This document shows, one piece after another, positions 1-6,535 of a stretch of DNA of 11,132 nucleotides (the first letter of the stretch is position 1; each line of letters opens with the position of its first letter). This DNA is from Verrucomicrobiota bacterium. Its GTDB lineage: Bacteria > Verrucomicrobiota > Verrucomicrobiia > Chthoniobacterales > UBA10450. The notes under the pieces were generated by a model. That model was not told where the DNA came from, did not search any database, and saw only the letters and a program-made list of their open reading frames with translations. The position numbers and the translations under genes were made by a program. Location: assembly GCA_003219995.1 (NCBI GenBank), contig QHRC01000016.1, forward strand, positions 1 through 11,132, read 5' to 3'.

Positions 1-16
1 TGGAGCTTCGACCGTC

Positions 17-44
17 TTTGGAGTTTGGTGCTTGGGGTTTGGCG
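17..44. repeat. Four tandem degenerate heptamers (YTTGGNG)
   Basis: Four consecutive 7-bp units fit YTTGGNG: TTTGGAG, TTTGGTG, CTTGGGG and TTTGGCG. They lie just past the stop codon of lepB (the gene reads leftward). The first 52 bases hold no other feature I can support, and the array may continue beyond the left edge. The function is unknown; it may be a dispersed low-complexity intergenic repeat. Confidence 0.6.
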
Positions 45-52
45 TTTCTCAT

Positions 53-952
53 TCAACGAATGAGCCCCCAGTGCTGACCAAACGGCCAATAAACAAACAG
101 TCCGCGCCCAACCAGGTCGTCGTCCGGAACCGTTCCCCAGTAACGGCTATCGAAGCTGTTGTAGCTGTTATCGCCCAAGGCGAAATAGCGATTGCGTGGG
201 ACGGTGAACGTCTGGTCGGGCCGCGACAGATAATCGTGGCCGGGGGCATAACCGCGATAAGGCGGTTTCGCCGACATCACCCGCTGAAAGCCGTACGCCT
301 CTGCTTTTTTTCCATTGATGTAGAGAAATGGCGGATCGATGCGCAGGGTATCGCCGGGCAATCCGGCTAGGCGTTTGATATAAAAGGGCGCGCCGGTTCC
401 CGGGTCCGGACGGATCGCCGGGATGTTGTTTGTGCGGAAGACAAACACATCGCTGTTATGAGGTTTAACAAAGTTGTAGCTGCATTTATCCACAAAGACC
501 TGGTCGCCTGTGTCGATTGCGCCCCTGGCAATGACCTCGCCGCGGTGACAAATGCGACCCGGAAAAACACTAAAATCATGACTGAGCGTCTCGGGCGAAG
601 CGTACACGAGAAAGTTTTGCCGCTGGCAGATCAGTCGCGAAAAAGTAAAGAAGAAGAGGATTTTTTTGGGCGTGATTTCAAAAATTTGATCATCCTCACG
701 CGAAACCACGTTGATGTAATTGCGACCCAGAAAAATAAACTCGCCGATCTGTCGCAGAATATTCGGCGCCGGTGCCATGCTGGGATGACCGACGATTCCA
801 TTTAACGTCGGTTGCATCGACCCGGTGGGAATTTTGAACGGTTGCAAGAAATACGAGCGAATGCCTACGGCCACAACGATCGCTACCAAAATCACCTCGC
901 AATTCTCTCGCCAATGCGACTCCCAGGTCACCGGCGTAAGCCTGTGCAGCAT
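53..952 (-). CDS. lepB: Signal peptidase I, catalytic part
   Basis: Membrane-bound serine/lysine protease that removes signal peptides from proteins exported by Sec or Tat. A membrane helix lies at about residues 18-36. The Ser motif PTGSMQPT follows (catalytic Ser45). After an insert of roughly 140 residues comes the Lys motif YIKRLAGLPGDTLRI (Lys193), then the GDNSYNSFDSRYWG box (260-273), so all catalytic motifs are present. A large insert between the Ser and Lys motifs fits a Verrucomicrobia-type enzyme (from memory of the family). The ATG at 952 is the only ATG available in this frame. The frame is open upstream to a TAG at 1091-1093 and encodes family-like sequence (LRDALRQKDRE near 1015), so the ancestral protein began further upstream. 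It follows lepA on the same strand, as in the E. coli lepA-lepB operon. Catalytic function is well supported; the true N-terminus is uncertain. Confidence 0.92.
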   Translation of the reverse strand: MLHRLTPVTWESHWRENCEVILVAIVVAVGIRSYFLQPFKIPTGSMQPTLNGIVGHPSMAPAPNILRQIGEFIFLGRNYINVVSREDDQIFEITPKKILFFFTFSRLICQRQNFLVYASPETLSHDFSVFPGRICHRGEVIARGAIDTGDQVFVDKCSYNFVKPHNSDVFVFRTNNIPAIRPDPGTGAPFYIKRLAGLPGDTLRIDPPFLYINGKKAEAYGFQRVMSAKPPYRGYAPGHDYLSRPDQTFTVPRNRYFALGDNSYNSFDSRYWGTVPDDDLVGRGLFVYWPFGQHWGLIR

Positions 953-1119
953 CTTATCAAGCGAATCAGCGGTGCCGTGAATTCTCTCGCGATCTTTCTG
1001 GCGTAATGCGTCGCGGAGGCTTGATCCGAGGCGCTGAGCTGGTCCTCCTTGTAGCGCAGATACTTCCGGGCATGCCGCAGGAGCAGCCGGCTATGTTTGA
1101 TGTGACGGGATGTGAACAT
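928..1119 (-). pseudogene. Frame-shifted N-terminal extension of lepB
   Basis: A 63-codon reading frame starts at the ATG at 1119. It begins MFTSRHIKHSRLLLRHARKYLRYKEDQ, a basic helical segment of the kind that precedes the membrane helix in Verrucomicrobia signal peptidases (family memory, not searched). Its stop at 928-930 lies inside the catalytic lepB frame. After about residue 33 (SASDQ) it stops resembling the family. The expected continuation, LRDALRQKDRE then LDKMLHRLTP, is in the other frame from about position 1018 leftward. Joining the two needs a -1 shift. Either an indel broke the gene and translation restarts at ATG 952, or the base sequence has an error. No classical slippery heptamer is visible in the overlap. 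Confidence 0.6.
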
Positions 1120-1125
1120 GAATTA

Positions 1126-1256
1126 AATGACGAAGCCGCGTAAACGTAGACTTCCTTCGCGTGCTACACGTGGCTTATACGCGGCGAAGCTCGAATGACG
1201 AAGCACGAATGACGAAGTTAACACACGCGGACTTCGGCATTCGTCATTCGTCATTG
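1126..1256. repeat. Clustered direct and inverted repeats between lepA and lepB
   Basis: AATGACGAAG occurs at 1126-1135, 1194-1203 and 1208-1217. The last two belong to a perfect 12-bp direct repeat (CGAATGACGAAG, 14-bp period). The reverse complement TTCGTCATTCG at 1240-1250 can pair with either copy; using the nearer one gives an 11-bp stem (1206-1216 with 1240-1250). A second inverted repeat, GCCGCGTA at 1135-1142 with TACGCGGC at 1178-1185, encloses a small hairpin CGTG-CTA-CACG (1160-1170). The repeat runs into the lepA stop codon (1251-1253). No U-tract follows, so it is not a classical terminator; it may still affect lepA-lepB read-through or mRNA stability. It resembles REP-like intergenic repeats. 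Confidence 0.7.
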
Positions 1257-3047
1257 TGTCTTTAGCACCTCAATAAACGCTTCCTGAGGAATATTGATTT
1301 TCCCGATGCTTTTCATCCGCTTTTTTCCTTCCTTTTGTTTCTCCAGCAATTTGCGTTTACGCGTGATATCGCCGCCGTAGCATTTCGCGGTCACGTTTTT
1401 CCGTAACGCCGAAACACTCTCGCGCGCAATAATTTTTCCGCCAATAGCTGCCTGAATCGCCACTTGATAAAGCTGACGCGGGATCACTTCCTTCAGTTTC
1501 GCCGCCAGTTGGCGACCGCGCGCTTCGGCACGATCCTTGTGCACGATTGTCGAAAACGCATCGACCGGCTCGCCATTAACGAGCAGGTCCAGCTTCACCA
1601 ATTTCGCGGGCCGATAGCCGGCATGTTCGTAATCCATCGAACCGTAGCCGCGGGTAATGCTTTTAATCTTGTCATTGAAATCGACGAGAATCTCGTTGAG
1701 CGGCAACTCGCAATGCAACATCACCCGGCGCGTATCAAGCGACTCGGTGCGCTCCATCTGGCCGCGCTTCTCCAGAATCAATTTCAGGATGTCGCCGATG
1801 TTTTCATTCGGGCAAAGCACGTACGCCTTTACAATCGGCTCCCGAATCTCCTGGATCATGCTCGGGTTAGGCAAATGAGCGGGGTTATCGATCAACAGTT
1901 TCTCTCCGCGTGTAGTCAGCACCTCATACACCACGCTTGGACTCGTGGCGATGATGTCCATGTTGTATTCGCGCCGGAGCCGTTCCTGGATGATCTCCAT
2001 GTGAAGTAAACCGAGGAATCCGCAACGAAATCCGAAGCCGAGCGCGACGGAGCTCTCCGGTTGATAAATAAAAGCGGCGTCGTTCAGGCGCAGCTTCCCG
2101 ATCGCGGTCTTCAAATGTTCGAAATCACCGGTGTTAATCGGGTAGATCCCGCTGAACACCATCGGATGAATTTCCTGAAATCCAATAAGCGGCTCGCGCG
2201 CGGGATGCCGTTGATCGGTTATGGTATCGCCGATCTTGATATCCGCGGTTGATTTGATGTTTGCGATGAAATAACCGACGTCGCCGGGATTGAGCTGTTC
2301 CTGCACAAGCATCTTCGGCGTGAACACGCCCACCTCCTTGATCTCGTAGCGCGCGTTGTTGCTCATCAACATGATTGGGTGATTCGCTTCCATCGTTCCG
2401 GAAACCACGCGCACATAGCTGACCACACCGCGATAAACATCAAACATAGAATCGAAAACCAGCGCGCGCAGCGTTTCGTCTGCCGGCGATTGCGGCGGCG
2501 GAATGCGCTTCACGATGGCCTCGAGGGTTTCCTCGATACCAACCCCCATCTTCGCGCTCGCCTCAATGGCTTCCTCCGCAGGGATGGCAAGGATTTCTTC
2601 CAACTGCCGCTTCACTGAGGCCACGTCGGCGTTCGGCAGGTCGATCTTGTTGATGATCGGAACAATCGTGAGCCCCTGCTTGTGCGCGAGATGAACGTTT
2701 GCCACGGTTTGCGCTTCTACGCCCTGTGCCGCATCCACCACCAACAACGCGCCCTCGCATGCGGCTAGGCTGCGCGACACTTCATAAGCGAAATCGACAT
2801 GGCCCGGCGTATCGAGCAGGTTCAGCCGATACATCTCGCCGGATTTCGCGCGATAGTTCATCGTCACCGGATGCGCCTTGATCGTGATCCCACGCTCGCG
2901 CTCCAAGTCCATTGAATCCAGAAGTTGGTCCTGCTTATCGCGCTCATGAATCGTGCCCGTGGTCTCGAGCAACCGATCCGACAACGTCGTCTTGCCGTGG
3001 TCGATGTGCGCGATGATGCAGAAATTTCTCGTCCTCTCAACTGCCAT
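1251..3047 (-). CDS. lepA: Elongation factor 4 (LepA), ribosome back-translocase GTPase
   Basis: Translational GTPase of 598 residues, close to the 599 of E. coli LepA. It acts on the ribosome, with proposed roles in back-translocation and in initiation or subunit assembly. Visible motifs are the P-loop AHIDHGKT (13-20), switch I GITIK (53-57), DTPGH (79-83) and NKID (133-136). The central part carries GFGFRCGFLGLLHMEI, and the LepA-specific C-terminal domain ends with CYGGDITRKRKLLEKQKEGK, so the gene is complete. The ATG at 3047 is preferred because MAVERTRNFCIIAHIDHGKT matches the family start; an in-frame TTG at 3086 would add 13 residues. No strong Shine-Dalgarno sequence precedes the ATG. 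lepB lies downstream on the same strand. Confidence 0.97.
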   Translation of the reverse strand: MAVERTRNFCIIAHIDHGKTTLSDRLLETTGTIHERDKQDQLLDSMDLERERGITIKAHPVTMNYRAKSGEMYRLNLLDTPGHVDFAYEVSRSLAACEGALLVVDAAQGVEAQTVANVHLAHKQGLTIVPIINKIDLPNADVASVKRQLEEILAIPAEEAIEASAKMGVGIEETLEAIVKRIPPPQSPADETLRALVFDSMFDVYRGVVSYVRVVSGTMEANHPIMLMSNNARYEIKEVGVFTPKMLVQEQLNPGDVGYFIANIKSTADIKIGDTITDQRHPAREPLIGFQEIHPMVFSGIYPINTGDFEHLKTAIGKLRLNDAAFIYQPESSVALGFGFRCGFLGLLHMEIIQERLRREYNMDIIATSPSVVYEVLTTRGEKLLIDNPAHLPNPSMIQEIREPIVKAYVLCPNENIGDILKLILEKRGQMERTESLDTRRVMLHCELPLNEILVDFNDKIKSITRGYGSMDYEHAGYRPAKLVKLDLLVNGEPVDAFSTIVHKDRAEARGRQLAAKLKEVIPRQLYQVAIQAAIGGKIIARESVSALRKNVTAKCYGGDITRKRKLLEKQKEGKKRMKSIGKINIPQEAFIEVLKTQ

Positions 3048-3057
3048 GAGAAGCGCC

Positions 3058-3086
3058 ACTATGCGGGGTTGTAATGGGCAGGTCAA
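3058..3086 (-). promoter_or_regulatory. Candidate sigma-70-type promoter of lepA
   Basis: On the minus strand, TTGACC (3086-3081; five of six bases match TTGACA) is followed after 17 bp by CATAGT (3063-3058; four of six match TATAAT). The -10 box ends only 10 bp before the lepA ATG, so transcripts would start about 3 nt upstream of it and be nearly leaderless. The -35 box covers the alternative TTG start, which would then not be transcribed. This rests on consensus matching alone. Confidence 0.35.
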
Positions 3087-3215
3087 TTGATCGGTCTCGC
3101 GTTTCCCTCAACTCGGCATTGTCGTTCTCGTTCCTGTCTGATACGAGTCTTGAGCTGCCGCGGCGATGTTCTGGCGCGGCGGATTTGTCGCTCCTGAAAA
3201 CGTCGGTGGTCACTT

Positions 3216-4760
3216 ATGCGCGGTAATCTGGCAAGCGAAAAGACAGGCGCGATTTGGAAGAAGATCCTACTCGCCTCAGGCATCACGTGTTTTTTTCTGT
3301 TGCTCTTGCTCGGCCTGTTTACGCGCGCCATGACCCGGGAACTGAACCGCGATGAAGGACAATTTATCGCGGCGGGCGCTCTGCTCGCCCGGTATGGTTA
3401 CCTGCCCTACCGGGACTATCCCTATTTCCATCTGCCGAACCTGGCGTTTGTTTTCGCCGCGCTTTTCACCAAGTGCGATCACCTTCTTCTCGCTGGCCGT
3501 TGTTTCAATGTCGCGTGCGGGTGGCTCGCCCTCGTTCTGGTTTTTTGTATTACCGCCAACGCCTTTAGAAACGTTGAGTCGCTGCGTTGGATGATCGCAT
3601 GCTTTGCTGCGCTCACCTTGTTTGCAAATCGGCTTTTCCGTTTCACGTCCGGACGCGCGTGGAATCACGATCTGCCGGTTCTGGCCAGCCTGGCCGCGCT
3701 CGCCGCTCTTTTCCTCTCTAACCGACAAAGAGGGCGCCAATTCTGGCTCGGTTTGGCCGGGGTCCTCCTGGGAATGGCCGTTGGGGCCCGGTTGAGTTTT
3801 GCTCCGTTAGTTGCGCCCTTTGCGTTTTTTGTTGTCTACCAACAAGCGGCTCGCAGCCGGCGGTTGCGCGATCTGGCCCTATTCTCGGCCGGGCTTTTCC
3901 TTGCTCTGGGACCGACGTGGATTCTCTGGACGCACGCACCAACCCGGTTCCTTTTCGATAATTTCGTTTACCATGGCAAGCTCAACCGCATTTACCAGGC
4001 GAGCATCGGCGCGCACAGCGTCTGGTTATCTCGACGGCTGCTCTTTCTATTGGAACTCCTGAAATTCGCGCAGAACGACATTCTCATCCTCGCGTTCATC
4101 TATCTCGCGATCTGGCTGCCGACGCGCGGGAACTGGAAGATTTTATTGGCGGACCGATCGCTGGGGCCGGTCGTGTTCTCTCTTCCGTTCCTTTTGGTCG
4201 GCGCCATTGCGCCTTCCCCGTTCTATAAACAATATTTTTACCCTCTCGTTCCATTTCTTTTGCTCGGCGTCGTCTTTGGACTCGCCCGCGCCTGGTTCAC
4301 GACCAGTGGCCGCCGTGCGCGCGGCGTCGCCGGCCTTTTGGCCGTGGCCAGCGTAATCAACCTGATAATCGATCTGCCGTCAGTGCGGGATTTCGCTTCG
4401 CCGCAACGGTGGACGCCTCTGCAGGTCCACGAGGCTGGTCGAAACCTGTGCGCGTTAACAAATGGAGAAATTTTGACTCTCGTGCCGATTTTCCCCCTTG
4501 AAGGTAATGCGCCCATCTACAAAGAGTTTGCGACCGGACCGTTCGCCTGGAAGGTTGCGCCCTTCATTCCGCATCAGTTGCAGCCTACTCTTGGGTTCGT
4601 GGATGCCGCGCATCTGGAAACCTATCTGGCGGCAGCACCACCCGCGGCAATCCTCACCGGAGGCGAGACGAGCCTTCTCGAGCAACCGTTAAACGATTAC
4701 GCGCGGAAACACCGCTACCGACTCCGGCGCGTTTCGGGCCTTTATCTCTGGGTCCGATGA
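3216..4760 (+). CDS. Multi-pass membrane glycosyltransferase, GT-C fold (PMT/ArnT-like)
   Basis: A 514-residue polytopic membrane protein with roughly ten to twelve hydrophobic helices, the first at about residues 17-35. The first loop contains RELNRDEGQF with the acidic pair Asp46-Glu47, followed by YGYLPYRDYPYFHLPN. An acidic pair in the first extracytoplasmic loop is the catalytic signature of GT-C enzymes, which transfer sugars from polyprenyl-phosphate donors outside the cytoplasmic membrane (PMT, ArnT and related GT39/GT83 types). The C-terminal part from about residue 395 appears soluble. The acceptor cannot be read from the sequence; lipid A, glycan or protein are possible. The ATG at 3216 is chosen because it keeps the first helix intact; the next ATG (3330) would remove it. 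It is divergent from lepA across a 168-bp gap. The FHA gene follows after 51 bp. Confidence 0.8.
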   Translation: MRGNLASEKTGAIWKKILLASGITCFFLLLLLGLFTRAMTRELNRDEGQFIAAGALLARYGYLPYRDYPYFHLPNLAFVFAALFTKCDHLLLAGRCFNVACGWLALVLVFCITANAFRNVESLRWMIACFAALTLFANRLFRFTSGRAWNHDLPVLASLAALAALFLSNRQRGRQFWLGLAGVLLGMAVGARLSFAPLVAPFAFFVVYQQAARSRRLRDLALFSAGLFLALGPTWILWTHAPTRFLFDNFVYHGKLNRIYQASIGAHSVWLSRRLLFLLELLKFAQNDILILAFIYLAIWLPTRGNWKILLADRSLGPVVFSLPFLLVGAIAPSPFYKQYFYPLVPFLLLGVVFGLARAWFTTSGRRARGVAGLLAVASVINLIIDLPSVRDFASPQRWTPLQVHEAGRNLCALTNGEILTLVPIFPLEGNAPIYKEFATGPFAWKVAPFIPHQLQPTLGFVDAAHLETYLAAAPPAAILTGGETSLLEQPLNDYARKHRYRLRRVSGLYLWVR

Positions 4761-4811
4761 TCTGCACCTAACTTATTGCATTGCGTCGAGAGCACTGCCT
4801 AAATTAATCCC

Positions 4812-5303
4812 ATGCCAAAACTGGTTGTCAGTGGAACTGCGCACGAGCTTGCCGAAGAACTGATCACGATCGGTCGCGCGCCCGACAACGCGATCGTGAT
4901 CGGTGATCCCTCGGTCTCAAGCCGGCACGCGCAATTGGAACTGAGCGGCGAAACTTATCGGCTGAAAGATCTCGAATCGACCAACGGCATTCGCGTCAAC
5001 GGCATTCCCACCACGGAAACGGTATTGCGTTTTGACGACCGGATCCGTTTCGGAGGAGTCGAAGCGCGTTTCGAGGCGGACACGCGCGGCTCTCAGCCCC
5101 TGCCCCAGCCCGAGAAAATTGAAGCAAAACCGGCCGAGTCTAGCGCAGTACCTGTCGATTTTACAAACGCCTCTCCATTCCCGCGCCGGAGCCGTGAGCA
5201 AGACCCCACTGGCACTGCCATTTTTGGCGCCGCCGGCATTGCCCTGCTCGCTTTCCTCGTCAGCATGATTGCTGTGCTGCTGATGAGCGCGCCGGCGCTT
5301 TAA
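4812..5303 (+). CDS. FHA-domain protein with C-terminal membrane anchor
   Basis: A 163-residue protein. Residues 1-90 form a forkhead-associated domain, a phosphothreonine-peptide-binding module. Conserved residues are visible: Gly21-Arg22, Ser37 and His39 in SVSSRHA, and Asn58-Gly59 in ESTNGIRVNG. A proline- and charge-rich linker (about 91-133) leads to one hydrophobic helix at about 136-158 and a very short tail. The FHA domain would then face the cytoplasm with the protein tail-anchored. Such proteins usually read Ser/Thr kinase signals or serve as assembly scaffolds, but no kinase or phosphatase of that type is in the window, so the partner is unknown. Start context is TAATCCC-ATG. It is co-directional with the upstream membrane glycosyltransferase, but a functional link is not evident. 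Confidence 0.88.
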   Translation: MPKLVVSGTAHELAEELITIGRAPDNAIVIGDPSVSSRHAQLELSGETYRLKDLESTNGIRVNGIPTTETVLRFDDRIRFGGVEARFEADTRGSQPLPQPEKIEAKPAESSAVPVDFTNASPFPRRSREQDPTGTAIFGAAGIALLAFLVSMIAVLLMSAPAL

Positions 5304-5304
5304 T

Positions 5305-5367
5305 TGTAGCGGCCCCGAAAGCGTTCGGGGGTGGCACTACTTTCGGCACTTATCGAGCGCCGCTACA
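5305..5367. repeat. Multi-hairpin palindromic element after the FHA gene
   Basis: An outer 9-bp perfect inverted repeat, TGTAGCGGC (5305-5313) and GCCGCTACA (5359-5367), encloses a 7-bp stem with a 4-nt loop: CCCCGAA (5313-5319), AGCG, TTCGGGG (5324-5330). The base at 5313 is shared by the two possible stems. It starts 2 bp after the FHA stop codon, so it can fold in the 3' end of that mRNA and may protect or terminate it, although no U-tract follows. It resembles REP-like elements. The rest of the spacer, to 5472, shows no gene or convincing site. Confidence 0.7.
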
Positions 5368-5472
5368 GACATGTAGATTCCAATCTCGATCGTCGAAATG
5401 ACAAGCGCGCAAATTAATGAAAACATGTCTCGATCCATTCGACTTCGCTCAGCCGGAAAATAATCACTCGAC

Positions 5473-6162
5473 ATGACAGAACAGCGAAAGCGTCTTCTCC
5501 TTTTCGACATCGATGGCACCCTCATCCACTCGGGTGGCGCAGGTGTCCACGCGCTCAAATTGACCCTGGCGGAGCGCTTCAAGATTGCGGACGACCTGCA
5601 CGACATCGAAATTGCGGGCATGACCGATTCCGGCATCGTCGCCAGCATCTTGCAGAAGCACAAGATTCCGGCGACGAACGAAAACATTACCGCTTTTCTC
5701 GACAGCTACGTCCATTTTCTCTCGCGGGAGCTGCCGCGCCGCAAAGGAAACCTCCTCCCTGGTGTGCTCGAGCTGTTGCAGAAGCTCAAATCGAGAAAGC
5801 ATCTCGTGCTTGCGCTTCTCACCGGAAATGTTTCGCGCGGCGCCCAACTAAAACTCGAACACTACGGCGTCTGGCATTTTTTCGAATTCGGAGCCTTTGC
5901 CGACGATCATCACGATCGCAATGAACTTGGTCCCTTTGCTCGCTCACGCGCAAAGGAAAGACATGGCCGCGAATTCTCCGCCGATATCGACGTGATCGGG
6001 GATACGCCGCGCGACATTGCCTGCGGCAAAGCTCTTGGCGCGCGAACCATAGCCGTAGCCACCGGCACCTGGCGTCGCGAGCAACTTGCCGAACATCAGC
6101 CAGATTTTTTGATCGACGATCTCTCGGATGTTGACCGCGTGATTGATACGCTCGGATGGTGA
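5473..6162 (+). CDS. HAD-superfamily phosphatase (phosphoglycolate phosphatase-like)
   Basis: A 229-residue haloacid dehalogenase-type hydrolase. Motif I is FDIDGT (nucleophile Asp12, acid/base Asp14), motif II LLTGN (Thr117), the likely motif III Lys is Lys127 in GAQLKLEHYG, and motif IV is GDTPRD (176-181, Mg2+ ligands). The helical stretch between motif I and about residue 95 is an alpha-helical cap of the Gph type. The KPxP motif of classic Gph enzymes is missing. Instead the region around 140-160 (FGAFADDHHDRNEL) follows a related HAD subfamily, so the substrate is a guess: a small phosphorylated metabolite such as 2-phosphoglycolate. No clear Shine-Dalgarno sequence precedes the ATG. 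The STAS gene follows after 22 bp, suggesting co-transcription. Confidence 0.85.
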   Translation: MTEQRKRLLLFDIDGTLIHSGGAGVHALKLTLAERFKIADDLHDIEIAGMTDSGIVASILQKHKIPATNENITAFLDSYVHFLSRELPRRKGNLLPGVLELLQKLKSRKHLVLALLTGNVSRGAQLKLEHYGVWHFFEFGAFADDHHDRNELGPFARSRAKERHGREFSADIDVIGDTPRDIACGKALGARTIAVATGTWRREQLAEHQPDFLIDDLSDVDRVIDTLGW

Positions 6163-6184
6163 TCGATTGACGATTGGGAAGTGA

Positions 6185-6535
6185 ATGAAAAAAACTGAGC
6201 CTGCTGCCTGCCCGATGCCGCGCAAGGATCGCCCGAACGTGCTGCCGCTCGAAGGCGAAATCGATCTGCACGTTTCGCCCAACGTTACCGCGTCGCTCAA
6301 CATGATGATCGAGAAGAAGCCAAAACAGTTGATTGTCGATCTTGGGCGCGTGACTTACATTGACAGTTCCGGCCTCGCCGCCCTGATTGAAGGGATGCAG
6401 AACGTCCAGGAATACGACGGCAAGTTCGCCCTAACCGGTTTGCAGGAACCTGTCCGCACCATTTTCGAGATCGCGCGGCTCGATCAGGTATTCCAAATTT
6501 TTCCCGACGTCGACGCGGCCCTGGCGGCGGCTTGA
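6185..6535 (+). CDS. STAS-domain protein, anti-sigma factor antagonist-like
   Basis: A 116-residue single-domain protein of the SpoIIAA/RsbV type. The core starts at about residue 19 (LPLEGEIDLHVSP). The signature loop YIDSSGLAALIEG (58-70) holds Ser61/Ser62, one of which is the residue phosphorylated by HPK-like anti-sigma kinases in this family, followed by a helix and a final strand. In the usual partner-switch scheme the unphosphorylated form binds an anti-sigma kinase and frees a sigma factor. No anti-sigma kinase or PP2C phosphatase is nearby, and STAS proteins also serve in other complexes, so the role is open. A GGGAAG stretch lies 3 nt before the ATG. The last 52 bp overlap the end of the convergent glycosyltransferase gene. 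Confidence 0.88.
   Translation: MKKTEPAACPMPRKDRPNVLPLEGEIDLHVSPNVTASLNMMIEKKPKQLIVDLGRVTYIDSSGLAALIEGMQNVQEYDGKFALTGLQEPVRTIFEIARLDQVFQIFPDVDAALAAA

Noticed and set aside
928..1045. Programmed -1 frameshift in lepB
   Set aside because: No X-XXY-YYZ slippery heptamer or clear downstream pseudoknot is visible in the overlap; an indel or sequence error is simpler.
1190..1256. CRISPR array in the lepA-lepB spacer
   Set aside because: Repeats are only 10-12 bp with a 14-bp period, inverted copies are present, and no cas genes are nearby.
1189..1256. Rho-independent terminator of lepA
   Set aside because: A stem can form, but the loop is about 23 nt and there is no U-tract on the lepA strand.
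1464..2009. 181-codon plus-strand open frame opposite lepA
   Set aside because: It is a mirror of the highly conserved lepA coding sequence with no family signature of its own.
3048..3086. TTG start adding 13 residues to LepA
   Set aside because: The family begins just before RNF-IIAHIDHGK, which ATG 3047 supplies; the TTG also coincides with a likely -35 box.
3276..3740. 154-codon minus-strand open frame opposite the membrane glycosyltransferase
   Set aside because: It is charged, low-complexity sequence antisense to a clear membrane protein, with no recognisable motif.
5337..5847. Minus-strand open frames opposite the HAD gene
   Set aside because: The HAD frame has all catalytic motifs; the opposite frames show no family features, and the hydrophobic tail at 5337-5400 comes from spacer sequence.
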